Program-made: the position numbers and the translations under genes
Shown: one piece after another, positions 44,296 through 52,973 of the stretch
Numbering within the stretch: the stretch's first letter is position 1
Layout: every line of letters begins with the position of its first letter
Source of the DNA: Alteromonadaceae bacterium
GTDB taxonomy: Bacteria; Pseudomonadota; Gammaproteobacteria; Enterobacterales; Alteromonadaceae
Direction: 5' to 3'
Length of the DNA stretch: 59,545 bases
NCBI GenBank assembly: GCA_013373625.1
Contig: JABXHM010000099.1
Location: 1 to 59,545, forward strand
Notes under the pieces: generated by a model
What the model was told of the DNA's origin: nothing
Seen by the model: only the letters and a program-made list of their open reading frames with translations
Databases searched by the model: none

Positions 44296-45390
44296 ATGTT
44301 GGCAACACAACATAATTCAACGGCTGGCACAATAAGACATGACTGGACCCGCGACGAGGTAGAGGCGCTGTATGCCCTGCCATTTAATGATTTATTGTTT
44401 CAGGCCCAGTTGATTCATCGTCAGCACTTCAACCCGAATGCGGTGCAGGTGAGTACACTGCTATCGATTAAAACCGGAGCCTGCCCTGAAGACTGCAAGT
44501 ATTGCCCGCAGAGTGCGCGCTACGATACGGGTCTGGAAAAAGAGCGTCTGTTAGAAATTGAAAAAGTGATTGAGCGCGCGAAAGAGGCTAAACAAACCGG
44601 TTCAACCCGTTTTTGCATGGGCGCTGCCTGGCGAAACCCCAAAGATCGGGATATGCCTTATCTGACCCAAATGGTCGCCGAAGTCAAAGCAATGGGACTG
44701 GAAACCTGCATGACCCTGGGTATGCTCAATGGTGAACAGGCGTTGGCGCTCAAACAGGCAGGCCTTGATTACTATAATCATAACCTTGATACCTCGCCGG
44801 AATTCTATGGTGACATTATTACCACACGCACTTATCAGGATAGGTTGGACACGCTGCAAAATGTCAGGGATGCGGGTATGAATGTCTGCTCCGGCGGTAT
44901 TGTGGGAATGGGCGAAAGTGTCGCTGACCGTGCCGGTTTATTAATGCAACTGGCTAATTTGCCTGAACAACCACAAAGCGTGCCGATTAATATGTTAGTG
45001 AAAGTAGATGGCACCCCTCTGGATAGCGTTGAAGACATGGAACCCTTTGATTTTATTCGTACTATTGCCATTGCCCGCATTATGATGCCGAAGTCCTATG
45101 TACGTTTGTCAGCAGGCCGCGAAGAAATGAACGAACAAATGCAGGCGTTGTGTTTTATGGCCGGCGCCAATTCGATTTTTTACGGCTGTAAACTGCTTAC
45201 TACGTCTAACCCGGACACGCACGAAGATGTGCTGTTATTCAAAAAGTTGGGTATCAACTCAGAACGCACTCGTGAATATTCTGATGAAGCCCACGAAATG
45301 GTGCTCGGCGATGCCCTAGCACAGAGCAAAGTCGCCAGTGACGACTTATTTTATGATGCGACATCTAAAGGTCAGACCGAGACGGCTTAA
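44296..45390 (+). CDS. bioB: Biotin synthase
   Basis: 364-residue radical-SAM enzyme inserting sulfur into dethiobiotin. The [4Fe-4S] motif CPEDCKYCPQ and other family segments (GAAWRNPKDRDMPYLTQMV, YYNHNLDTSPEFY, CSGGIVGMGES, GRE at the [2Fe-2S] ligand Arg) are clear. AAGGAT precedes the ATG. The stop overlaps the bioF start (TAATG). Confidence 0.98.
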   Translation: MLATQHNSTAGTIRHDWTRDEVEALYALPFNDLLFQAQLIHRQHFNPNAVQVSTLLSIKTGACPEDCKYCPQSARYDTGLEKERLLEIEKVIERAKEAKQTGSTRFCMGAAWRNPKDRDMPYLTQMVAEVKAMGLETCMTLGMLNGEQALALKQAGLDYYNHNLDTSPEFYGDIITTRTYQDRLDTLQNVRDAGMNVCSGGIVGMGESVADRAGLLMQLANLPEQPQSVPINMLVKVDGTPLDSVEDMEPFDFIRTIAIARIMMPKSYVRLSAGREEMNEQMQALCFMAGANSIFYGCKLLTTSNPDTHEDVLLFKKLGINSERTREYSDEAHEMVLGDALAQSKVASDDLFYDATSKGQTETA

Positions 45391-46565
45391 TGGCATTTGA
45401 GTTTATTACTACGCAACTCAGTGAGCGTCAGCGCGATGGTTATTATCGTCAGCGCACCTGTGTTGACTATGAGCGCGACGGTATTATTGCAATCAACGGC
45501 CAGCATTACCTGAACTTTGGCAGTAATGATTATCTTGGGCTGCGGCACGATCAGGGCGTGTTGCAAGCGTGGGTAGAAGGGCTTGCTCAATTTGGCGCGG
45601 GCAGTGGTGCTTCGCCACTCGTGACCGGTTACAGTGTTGCTCACCGGGAGTTGGAAGCCTATCTTGCTGAAGGGCTCGGTCGTGATGCGGTGTTATTGTT
45701 TAATTCCGGATTTGCAGCAAACCAGGCGGTGTGTCAGGCCTTATTTGCTAACGCCGGAGAAATCTTTGCTGACAAGCTAATGCATGCGTCTTTTATTGAA
45801 GGGGCGACGGCCAGTAAAGCGTCTCTGAAGCGTTTCGCCCATAATAACACCGGGCATCTCAGCAATTTGCTAAGCGGCTCTGTCTCTGACCGTCGTCTGG
45901 TGGCTTCAGAGGGCGTGTTTAGTATGGATGGTGACAGTCCGGATATCGCCACACTCGTTAATACAGCTAACCAGCATGATTGCTGGCTAATGCTTGATGA
46001 TGCCCATGCCTTTGGTGTGACTGGCCAGCACGGGTTGGGGTCGGTTGAACACTTTGGCCTGTCGCAAAATGACTGTCAGATAGTCATGGGTACCTTCGGT
46101 AAGGCTCTGGGCACGGCTGGTGCCTTTATTGCCGGAAGTCACGCACTGATTGATTATTTAGTTAATTATGCCCGCCATTATATATATTCAACGGCTTTCC
46201 CGCCGGCTCAGGCTGTTGCGACAATCTATGCGCTGAATTGTGTCACAACGGGTGGACAACGAGCATTGCTGCACAACAATATTAACTACTTTAAAACGCG
46301 AGCGGAAAGTGAAGGGCTGGCGTTATTGCCTTCTGATAGCGCTATCCAACCGGTAATTATTGGTGAGCCGGGGCGGGCACTGATGTTTTCAGAGCAATTG
46401 GCGCGGCGCGGACTCTGGGTGCCGGCAATGCGCCACCCTACTGTACCTAAGGGTACCGACAGGCTGCGGGTAACCTTAAGTGCCGTGCATACTGCAAAAG
46501 ATATCGATGCCTTAATTGACGCTATGGTATTGGTACGTGAGGAGTCAGGTCGTGGCATTGATTGA
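45390..46565 (+). CDS. bioF: 8-amino-7-oxononanoate synthase
   Basis: 391-residue PLP enzyme joining pimeloyl-ACP (or CoA) with L-alanine. GSGASPLVTGYSVAHRELE, LLFNSGFAANQAVCQALF, DDAHAFGVTGQHGLG and the PLP Lys in MGTFGKALGTAGAF are all seen. Start overlaps the bioB stop by one base; the 3' end overlaps bioC by 14 bases. Confidence 0.98.
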   Translation: MAFEFITTQLSERQRDGYYRQRTCVDYERDGIIAINGQHYLNFGSNDYLGLRHDQGVLQAWVEGLAQFGAGSGASPLVTGYSVAHRELEAYLAEGLGRDAVLLFNSGFAANQAVCQALFANAGEIFADKLMHASFIEGATASKASLKRFAHNNTGHLSNLLSGSVSDRRLVASEGVFSMDGDSPDIATLVNTANQHDCWLMLDDAHAFGVTGQHGLGSVEHFGLSQNDCQIVMGTFGKALGTAGAFIAGSHALIDYLVNYARHYIYSTAFPPAQAVATIYALNCVTTGGQRALLHNNINYFKTRAESEGLALLPSDSAIQPVIIGEPGRALMFSEQLARRGLWVPAMRHPTVPKGTDRLRVTLSAVHTAKDIDALIDAMVLVREESGRGID

Positions 46566-47346
46566 TCCCATCCCTGGTTCGTCGACCTGTAAAGGCGATG
46601 TGGCCCGGCGATTTAGCCAGGCGGCCAGCCAGTACGAACAGTACGCCAACATACAGTCGCATATCGCTACTCATACATTTTCTCGTCTGGCGGGTGTCAG
46701 CGCTCAACGAGCACTGGATATAGGCTGTGGGACCGGCCGTCATACTGCTGAGTTAGCGGCCATTGCTGCGTGCGTTGAAGGGGTGGATTTAGCACCGGGC
46801 ATGATTGAAGTGGCACGTCAGCAATTTCCTGATATTCACTTTTTGCAAGGTGATGCTGAGCAATTACCCTGGTCTGAACCAATTTTTGATGTCGTGTATT
46901 CATCGATGGCGTTGCAGTGGTGTCAGGCTCCTGTGTCTGCCCTGGCAGAAATATATCGCGTATTGTTAGCAACGGGTCGGGCGGAGCTGGCCATTATGGT
47001 CGATGGTTCCTTTACAGAATTAACGACAGCGAACAGCCAGGTTCAGGCTGGCTTGCAACTCAATCGTTTATTCAGTGCGCACGACTGGTTGTATGCAGCA
47101 GAGCACGTTGGCTTTGCTGTTAAAAACAGTGAGGTCGTGAGCTATACCGATCAGTTTAGCACGCTGGTTGACTTGCTGCGTTCAATAAAGTGCGTGGGTG
47201 CTGGCAGTCGAACTGATGCTCAAGCCTGTGTCCCGCTTACCCGCCGTCATCTGAAGGCCATTGAGCAAGCAATGACATGCCCGGACACCGGCTGGTTATT
47301 TAATTCTTACCGCGTGCTGCATCTGACATTGGAAAAGGCTGTATGA
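46552..47346 (+). CDS. bioC: Malonyl-ACP O-methyltransferase
   Basis: 264 residues from a GTG at 46552 (GGAG eight bases upstream). The longer upstream frame would sit deep inside bioF and has no signal. It methylates malonyl-ACP to start pimelate synthesis. Family features: VARRFSQAASQYEQYANIQ, SAM motif ALDIGCGTGRHT, LQGDAEQLPWS and SSMALQW. It overlaps bioF upstream and the bioD ATG downstream (ATGA). Confidence 0.95.
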   Translation: MALIDPIPGSSTCKGDVARRFSQAASQYEQYANIQSHIATHTFSRLAGVSAQRALDIGCGTGRHTAELAAIAACVEGVDLAPGMIEVARQQFPDIHFLQGDAEQLPWSEPIFDVVYSSMALQWCQAPVSALAEIYRVLLATGRAELAIMVDGSFTELTTANSQVQAGLQLNRLFSAHDWLYAAEHVGFAVKNSEVVSYTDQFSTLVDLLRSIKCVGAGSRTDAQACVPLTRRHLKAIEQAMTCPDTGWLFNSYRVLHLTLEKAV

Positions 47347-48008
47347 CGCGAACTTATTTTATTACCGGCACAGATACCGAAGTTGGCAAAACCTATGTCA
47401 GTTGTCAGTTGCTTGCCGCGGCGGTAAACGCAGGTAAAACCGCCGTAGGATATAAGCCTGTTGCCGCAGGCTGTGAATGGCGCGACGAAGCCTGGCAGAA
47501 TGAGGACGCTATGGCATTTTTGCAGGCTTCAAATCTGGCCGTTACGCTTAACGAAATCAACCCTATTGCGTTACAACCGGCTATCGCACCGCATATTGCT
47601 GCTCAGGAAGCAGGTATAACAATTAGCGAACAAGTCATTAAAGACGGACTCGCCCATCTGCAGGCGAAACAGCCTGATGTGGTCATTATGGAAGGTGCCG
47701 GCGGCTGGCGTTTGCCTTTGGGTGACGGGCGTTTTTTAAGCCAGGTCGTGCAGGACCTGGCTCTGGATGTCATTGTGGTCGTCGGCATGCGTTTGGGCTG
47801 CCTTAATCATGCCTTATTAACAGTGGAAGCTATTCAGGCTGACGGTTTGAATGTTAAGGGGTGGATTGCGAACCAGTTAAATGAAACTATGCCTTATTTT
47901 AACCAAAACCTGGCGACGCTTGAGGCGTTGATGCCAGCGCCGCTGTTAGCTACTGTGCCATATGGCAGCAAGCCGGATTATGGCCGGTTAGCGCAGATAT
48001 TGAGTTAG
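47343..48008 (+). CDS. bioD: Dethiobiotin synthetase
   Basis: 221-residue ATP-dependent carboxylase closing the ureido ring. P-loop ITGTDTEVGKTYVS, YKPVAAGCEW and the EGAGGWRLPLG switch region are present. It is the last bio gene and its end overlaps the convergent pepE gene by 21 bases; no terminator could be found between them. Confidence 0.97.
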   Translation: MTRTYFITGTDTEVGKTYVSCQLLAAAVNAGKTAVGYKPVAAGCEWRDEAWQNEDAMAFLQASNLAVTLNEINPIALQPAIAPHIAAQEAGITISEQVIKDGLAHLQAKQPDVVIMEGAGGWRLPLGDGRFLSQVVQDLALDVIVVVGMRLGCLNHALLTVEAIQADGLNVKGWIANQLNETMPYFNQNLATLEALMPAPLLATVPYGSKPDYGRLAQILS

Positions 48009-48701
48009 CTCCTGACCAGGTGCAATAGGGGTTTTGTTGTCTCCTTTAAAGCAAAATCCCTCCAGCTCACCGAGCAAAGTCAGGCTGCCTTTACTCAATT
48101 GCAGAGCTGTTCCTTCACGAATAGCGAGGACAGGTATATCAGGATTAAGACGGGTAAATTCAAATAAACGATCGTCGCGTGTTTCGCCGTTGTGATTAGG
48201 GGGCTGATAATCGGTGTAATGCGGATTAAGCTGACAAGGCACAACGTTGAGCGCTGCAAACGAAGGCGGTTCGATGATTGGCATATCATTAGTAGTGCGA
48301 ATACTGTTGCCACAAATATTACTGCCAGCACTCCAGCCAATGTAAGACATGCCCTGGGCTGCTCTTTCCTGTAAGGGGACTAACAGGTCCTGACGATACA
48401 GTTCTGTTAACAGGTTAAAGGTGTTTCCACCGCCTACCAATACAGCGCTGGCTTCTTGTAACGCGGTAAGCGGATCATCGTGACGATGAATACCAGTAAT
48501 GCTCAGTTCTGGTAATGCGTCGCTGACCTTCTTAACGTAATCATCCCAGTCCAGAGTAACGCCGGCGAAAGGAATAAAAAGGACCTCTCGCTGTCCATCA
48601 AGGTGTGACATGATGAGTGTTTTAGCATGTTCCAGGTATTCTTCGTTGCCCATTCGCGAGCTTGATAACATTAGTATGTGATAGTTCGATTGTGTCGACA
48701 T
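47988..48701 (-). CDS. pepE: Dipeptidase E (alpha-aspartyl dipeptidase)
   Basis: 237-residue class I glutamine-amidotransferase-fold serine peptidase that hydrolyses Asp-X dipeptides. Nucleophile Ser in GWSAGSN, VGGGNTFNLL nearby, and the His/Asp region NPHYTDYQP with GETRDDRLFEF. Length is normal. Divergent from the phosphatase gene upstream. Confidence 0.95.
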   Translation of the reverse strand: MSTQSNYHILMLSSSRMGNEEYLEHAKTLIMSHLDGQREVLFIPFAGVTLDWDDYVKKVSDALPELSITGIHRHDDPLTALQEASAVLVGGGNTFNLLTELYRQDLLVPLQERAAQGMSYIGWSAGSNICGNSIRTTNDMPIIEPPSFAALNVVPCQLNPHYTDYQPPNHNGETRDDRLFEFTRLNPDIPVLAIREGTALQLSKGSLTLLGELEGFCFKGDNKTPIAPGQELTQYLR

Positions 48702-48807
48702 AAACGTGTTCTCTTAGTATCAAACATGGTTTTCGGAGACAATGATAAGTACAATATCACACTTAATTGACAGGTTATTTGCCAGGTTGACATAAAAAGG
48801 ACAAACC

Positions 48808-49275
48808 ATGACAACTCAACAAACTGCAATATTGTTTGTTTGCTTAGGCAATATTTGCCGTTCACCCACGGCTGAGGCGGTATTCCGTCACAAAGCCGAG
48901 GAAGCAGGTCTCAACCTGTTCATTGATTCTGCCGGGACCCACGGTTATCACATTGGTAGCCCGCCTGACAATCGTTCACAGGCCGCAGGGCAAGCATTGG
49001 GGTATAGTTTTAAGGGCCTGAAATGCCGTCGCGTGAGTGACGAGGATTTTGAAAAGTTTGATCTGATTTTAGCCATGGACCACAGTAATTTAAATAATCT
49101 GCGGGAAATGAGCGACCCGGTTTATCACCATAAAATTAAGCTGATGCTGGATTACGCGGGTTTGAAAGATGAAGAAGTCCCTGATCCCTATTACGGCGGC
49201 AAGAAAGGCTTTGAATTAGTGTTGTCTTTAATTGAACAAGCCTCTGATGGCTTAATTGCTACATTACGCAAATGA
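48808..49275 (+). CDS. Low-molecular-weight protein-tyrosine phosphatase
   Basis: 155-residue phosphatase with the P-loop CLGNICRSPTAEAVF (catalytic Cys near residue 12), the acid DPYYGG near residue 130, and AMDHSNL. Its role could be in exopolysaccharide control or a more general dephosphorylation. AAGGAC precedes the ATG. The stop overlaps the transporter permease start (ATGA), linking it to BtuCD-like genes. Confidence 0.95.
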   Translation: MTTQQTAILFVCLGNICRSPTAEAVFRHKAEEAGLNLFIDSAGTHGYHIGSPPDNRSQAAGQALGYSFKGLKCRRVSDEDFEKFDLILAMDHSNLNNLREMSDPVYHHKIKLMLDYAGLKDEEVPDPYYGGKKGFELVLSLIEQASDGLIATLRK

Positions 49276-50237
49276 GCCGCTCGCAACGAGCCCGCTTGCT
49301 GGTTATTTTAAGTGCCGTCGTGGCGCTGTGTACAGGGCTTATTTTAGTTAGCAGTTGGCAAGGCGAACTCAACACAGCGGTCAACTGGCATATTGTTTCT
49401 CGTATTCAGATGCCGTTAATCGCCACAGCGATTGTAGTGGGGTTGGCGTTGTGCACGAGCAGCGCCGCATTGCAGGTTGTACTGCGGAATCCGCTCGCTG
49501 ATCCTGGCGTGATAGGTATTGCCAGTGGGGCCAGTCTGGTGGCCGCTGGTTTGCTTATTTTGTTGCCTTCTTCTTTAATGGGATATCTGCACTACCTGCT
49601 GCCCGCGGCTTGCTTTGCCGGGGCACTGCTGTCTACGTGGTTCATCTTTCTTATTGCCCGGCGTCTGCGAGGATTTAACAGCGCGGTTATTTTGGCGGGT
49701 ATTGCATTAACCACTATTGCCGGCGCGTTAATGGGCTGGCTTTATTTAATTGCTGATGCGCAATCGATGCGCAATTTAACTTTTTGGATTATGGGCAGTT
49801 TACATCAGGCTGACGGGTGGATCCTGATGGTTGCCGCACCGTTGATATTATCCAGCTTTGTGTATCTGGTTAGACAGGCTCCGAATTTAAACCAACTTTA
49901 TGCTGGAGATATCACTGCCAAAAGTGTCGGCGTCGATCCACAAAAACTCGGCCGCGGCGTGCTGATTGCAGCGGCGTTATCGGTAGGTTGTGCAGTAGCG
50001 ATTGCGGGTTCCATTGCCTTTTTAGGATTGCTGATACCACACTACTTACGTTTACGCTTTGGTTATGACAACCGCTTTATTCTGCCTGCCAGTGGGCTTT
50101 GTGGCGCAATTACATTGTTGCTGGTGGCGCTGAGCAGTGAAGCATTGCCGTATGCAACGCTGCCGGTTTCTATGGTAACCGCGACGATCGGTGGCCCATT
50201 GTTACTGCTGGCATTAACCCGGGGGCAGTTTAAGTGA
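49272..50237 (+). CDS. btuC: FecCD/BtuC-family ABC transporter permease
   Basis: 321 residues with about nine or ten spans, of the vitamin B12/siderophore importer permease family: VLRNPLADPGVIGIASGASL, GIALTTIAGALMGWLY, FWIMGSLHQADGW and FLGLLIPHYLRLRFG. BtuC is the likeliest identity from the short length and pairing with a BtuD-like ATPase, but a siderophore substrate cannot be ruled out because no btuF, btuB or cobalamin riboswitch is seen here. Confidence 0.85.
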   Translation: MSRSQRARLLVILSAVVALCTGLILVSSWQGELNTAVNWHIVSRIQMPLIATAIVVGLALCTSSAALQVVLRNPLADPGVIGIASGASLVAAGLLILLPSSLMGYLHYLLPAACFAGALLSTWFIFLIARRLRGFNSAVILAGIALTTIAGALMGWLYLIADAQSMRNLTFWIMGSLHQADGWILMVAAPLILSSFVYLVRQAPNLNQLYAGDITAKSVGVDPQKLGRGVLIAAALSVGCAVAIAGSIAFLGLLIPHYLRLRFGYDNRFILPASGLCGAITLLLVALSSEALPYATLPVSMVTATIGGPLLLLALTRGQFK

Positions 50238-50986
50238 GTTTTGTGGTGCAGGTAGAGCGGGTATCAGTTTCCGGGCGGCTGTTGGAAGTGTCCTTTGCGT
50301 TGCCGGAGTCGGGGGTAACCTGCGTGCTTGGGCAAAACGGCGCAGGAAAAACGACCCTGTTGGAAACGATAGCGGGTTTATTGCCGCCGGATGAGGGAAC
50401 TGTTTACTGGCAGTCGGTTAACCTTGAAAGCTTATCTTTAACTGAACAGGCCGCCAGACGCTGTTATAAAACGCAGGCTGATACGCTGCAGTTTGAACTC
50501 ACCGCCGGGGAGTTTCTGAGTTTTTATACCCAGGCATCACATAGCAATGCTATTGCCGCCGAACTCGAAGATGTGCTCGAAGTGCGGGCATTACTGAAAA
50601 AGCCTTTCGTGCGTCTTTCTGGTGGTGAACAGCAGCGCGTAACATTAGCTCGCACGCTCCTACAAAACTGGCCAGGGGTATTAGCGGGCGGCTGTTTGAT
50701 AGTACTTGACGAGCCGCTTAAAGGTCTGGATATACGCCATCAGTGGACCTTTTTGCGCTTTTTACGCACCCTGGCTGGATATGGTAACCAGGTCGTGTTC
50801 AGTTGCCATGACATTAACGCAGCACTGGGTTGTGCTGATTTCGCCTGTCTTCTCAAACAGGGCCGGTTGCTGGCTGTCGGACCATGCGTCGATATTGTCA
50901 CGACCACGAGCTTACACAACGTCTTTGATTGCGAGTTTGAATTTGTGCCTGCGTTGAATTGCGGAATATATCTACAAAAGCCATAA
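50234..50986 (+). CDS. btuD: BtuD-like ABC transporter ATP-binding protein
   Basis: 250 residues; starts at GTG 50234, overlapping the btuC stop. Walker A GQNGAGKTTLL, signature RLSGGEQQRVTLART, Walker B CLIVLDEPLKGLD, H-loop FSCHDINAAL. The C-terminal tail (FDCEFEFVPALNCGIYLQKP) resembles BtuD. Together with the permease it should import cobalamin or a similar iron/cobalt chelate; the binding protein is encoded elsewhere. Confidence 0.85.
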   Translation: MSFVVQVERVSVSGRLLEVSFALPESGVTCVLGQNGAGKTTLLETIAGLLPPDEGTVYWQSVNLESLSLTEQAARRCYKTQADTLQFELTAGEFLSFYTQASHSNAIAAELEDVLEVRALLKKPFVRLSGGEQQRVTLARTLLQNWPGVLAGGCLIVLDEPLKGLDIRHQWTFLRFLRTLAGYGNQVVFSCHDINAALGCADFACLLKQGRLLAVGPCVDIVTTTSLHNVFDCEFEFVPALNCGIYLQKP

Positions 50987-51003
50987 ATCCGCCGTGTGGT
51001 TTA

Positions 51004-51012
51004 TGCTATACT
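51004..51012 (+). promoter_or_regulatory. Candidate extended -10 promoter for the DAHP synthase gene
   Basis: TGCTATACT is an extended -10 element (TGn plus TATACT, 5 of 6), 44 bases before the GTG start. The -35 region is poor, as is common for extended -10 promoters. Confidence 0.4.
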
Positions 51013-51055
51013 CGCGACCCGATTTTTTAGCAACCTTGTACAGGACGAGATTTAA

Positions 51056-52399
51056 GTGAATCCTTGGCAACCCGATAGTTGGCGTTCAAAGCCAATACTG
51101 CAACAACCCGCATACGACAATCAGGCTGAATTAAAAAGTGTTGAGGCAACGCTGAGCACTTATCCGCCATTGGTATTCGCCGCTGAAGCCCGCGAATTAC
51201 GTCGCCAGCTTGGACAGGTATGTGACGGCAAAGGCTTTTTATTGCAGGGCGGGGATTGCGCCGAATCGTTTAGCGAGTTTAACGCGCCGAAAATTCGCGA
51301 TACCTTCAAAGTGCTGTTGCAAATGGCCATAGTGATGACATTTGCCGGGCGTTGTCCGGTAACCAAAGTTGCACGGATGGCAGGGCAATATGCTAAGCCG
51401 CGTTCGTCTGATCACGAAACCATTAACGGTGTTACGTTACCGAGCTATCGTGGCGATATCATCAATAGTTTCGAATTTACCGAGGCGGCACGTCGCCCCG
51501 ATCCGCAGAGATTGGTTGAGGCTTACCATCGCAGTTCTGCCACACTAAACCTGTTACGCGCGTTTGCCCAGGGAGGTCTGGCTGATTTACATGAAGTCAA
51601 TCGCTGGAACATGACATTCTTAGAGAACAATCCGCAGAAAGATAAATACCAGGATATCTCTCGTCGTATTCAGGACACGCTGGAATTTATGGATGTGATT
51701 GGTATTAACTCTGCCAATACACCGGTATTGCATGAAACCTCTTTATTTACTTCACATGAAGCATTATTGCTCAATTATGAAGAGGCGCTTACCCGGGTAG
51801 ATACCTTAACCGGTAAACCCTATGACTGCTCTGCACACATGGTTTGGATAGGTGAGCGAACCCGCCAGCTGGATCATGCCCATATTGAGTTCTTCCGTGG
51901 TATTCACAATCCTATCGGGGTTAAAGTGGGCCCTACGATGGACGAAGATGAGTTAATTAAGCTGATTGATGTGCTGAACCCCAATAATGACCCGGGGCGT
52001 TTAACGTTCATTACCCGGATGGGGGCAGACAAGCTGGAAGCAAACCTGCCACGTTTATTACGTCGCGTTAAAGCTGAAGGTCGAAATGTTGTGTGGAGTT
52101 CAGATCCCATGCATGGCAACACTATTAAAGCGTCCAGTGGTTATAAAACACGAAACTTCGATGCCATACTGAGCGAAATTAAACAGTTCTTCCAGGCGCA
52201 CGAAGCCGAAGGGACTTATGCCGGTGGTATTCATCTGGAAATGACCGGGCAGCATGTCACAGAGTGCACGGGCGGGGCTTATGAGATCAGCGATGATGAT
52301 TTAGCCAAAGCGTATAAAACGCAATGTGATCCACGCTTAAATGCCGATCAGGTACTGGAAATGGCGTTTTTAATTTCGGATCACCTGCGTAGCATTTAG
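51056..52399 (+). CDS. Class II 3-deoxy-7-phosphoheptulonate (DAHP) synthase
   Basis: 447-residue plant-type (class II) DAHP synthase, the first step of aromatic amino-acid synthesis from PEP and erythrose-4-phosphate. Start is GTG at 51056 giving MNPWQPDSWRSKPILQQPAY. Features: GFLLQGGDCAESF, VARMAGQYAKPRSSD, WSSDPMHGNT and GGIHLEMTGQHVTECTGG, with the metal Cys, His, Glu and Asp. Most Enterobacteria use class I enzymes; class II occurs widely in other Proteobacteria. Confidence 0.96.
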   Translation: MNPWQPDSWRSKPILQQPAYDNQAELKSVEATLSTYPPLVFAAEARELRRQLGQVCDGKGFLLQGGDCAESFSEFNAPKIRDTFKVLLQMAIVMTFAGRCPVTKVARMAGQYAKPRSSDHETINGVTLPSYRGDIINSFEFTEAARRPDPQRLVEAYHRSSATLNLLRAFAQGGLADLHEVNRWNMTFLENNPQKDKYQDISRRIQDTLEFMDVIGINSANTPVLHETSLFTSHEALLLNYEEALTRVDTLTGKPYDCSAHMVWIGERTRQLDHAHIEFFRGIHNPIGVKVGPTMDEDELIKLIDVLNPNNDPGRLTFITRMGADKLEANLPRLLRRVKAEGRNVVWSSDPMHGNTIKASSGYKTRNFDAILSEIKQFFQAHEAEGTYAGGIHLEMTGQHVTECTGGAYEISDDDLAKAYKTQCDPRLNADQVLEMAFLISDHLRSI

Positions 52400-52419
52400 T
52401 CTGGTTAAACCCTCACTTA

Positions 52420-52749
52420 TTAGAAGAGCGCCGCGAGACAATCGCTGCGCTCTTTTTCGTTTAAAATACCGACAAAAATAGTTCTGCGCCGCAATGCACT
52501 GGTGGTTTTATCTTTAGCGGTCAGCGCGTTATAAAATTGCTCATGGTCATTACTTTGATTGAGAATGGCCTGCCAGTGTAGGTAACTGCCGTAGCTAATC
52601 AGACCGTCCCCATAACGTTGCTCCAGCGTATCGTAAACCTGATTTAACAAGGCCGGGTTAGCGATGATTTTTTTGGCTATACAGGCATGCAGGCAAAGGC
52701 TCTGCTGATCGGCACCTTGTTGCTGGTACTTTTTTTGATGATAGGCCAT
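52420..52749 (-). CDS. Small conserved-looking protein of unknown function
   Basis: 109-residue soluble protein (MAYHQKKYQQQGADQQSLC start; LEQRYGDGLISYGSYLHWQ; LRRRTIFVGILNEKERSD) with no signal or span. It is the third gene after an Atm1-like ABC exporter and a DUF3820 gene, closely spaced, so probably co-transcribed. No family recognised. Confidence 0.7.
   Translation of the reverse strand: MAYHQKKYQQQGADQQSLCLHACIAKKIIANPALLNQVYDTLEQRYGDGLISYGSYLHWQAILNQSNDHEQFYNALTAKDKTTSALRRRTIFVGILNEKERSDCLAALF
52424..52458. terminator. Bidirectional hairpin at the convergent end of the DAHP synthase gene
   Basis: AAGAGCG and CGCTCTT flank a 17-base loop and are followed by TTT on the plus strand. 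The hairpin overlaps the last codons of the 109-residue gene on the minus strand and could end the DAHP synthase transcript. The long loop makes this only moderately likely. Confidence 0.4.
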
Positions 52750-52755
52750 CGCAGA

Positions 52756-52971
52756 TTAGTCGGTGATCAAGGGTTGTAGCATGGTTTCCATACCGTTGAG
52801 TTTTACTTCGTACATGAGCGCAAGCTGCTGGCCCAGCTTACCGTCTGGAAAGCCTTGCTTGTTAAACCACACCAGATAGGGCTCTGGCAGGTGGATAAGT
52901 TTACGCCCAGCATATTTGCCAAAGGGCATGGTTTGATTTACTGCTGCTTTGAGTTCTTTAGGATCCATCAT
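52756..52971 (-). CDS. DUF3820 family protein
   Basis: 71 residues from ATG 52971 (a second ATG at 52968 is equivalent); the longer frame enters the ABC gene. The core TMPFGKYAGRKLIHLPEPYL and WFNKQGFP is the DUF3820 signature. Homologues have been described as small cytosolic proteins of uncertain role. It starts five bases from the end of the ABC exporter gene. Confidence 0.85.
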   Translation of the reverse strand: MMDPKELKAAVNQTMPFGKYAGRKLIHLPEPYLVWFNKQGFPDGKLGQQLALMYEVKLNGMETMLQPLITD

Positions 52972-52973
52972 CA

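Noticed and set aside
44206..44300. Possible BirA operator between bioA and bioB
   Set aside because: GTTGACAAC and GGTTAA pieces are present, but not as the expected inverted pair at 14-16 bases.
48702..48807. Cobalamin riboswitch before the phosphatase/BtuCD genes
   Set aside because: The gap is about 100 bases, too short for the full element, and no B12-box is seen.
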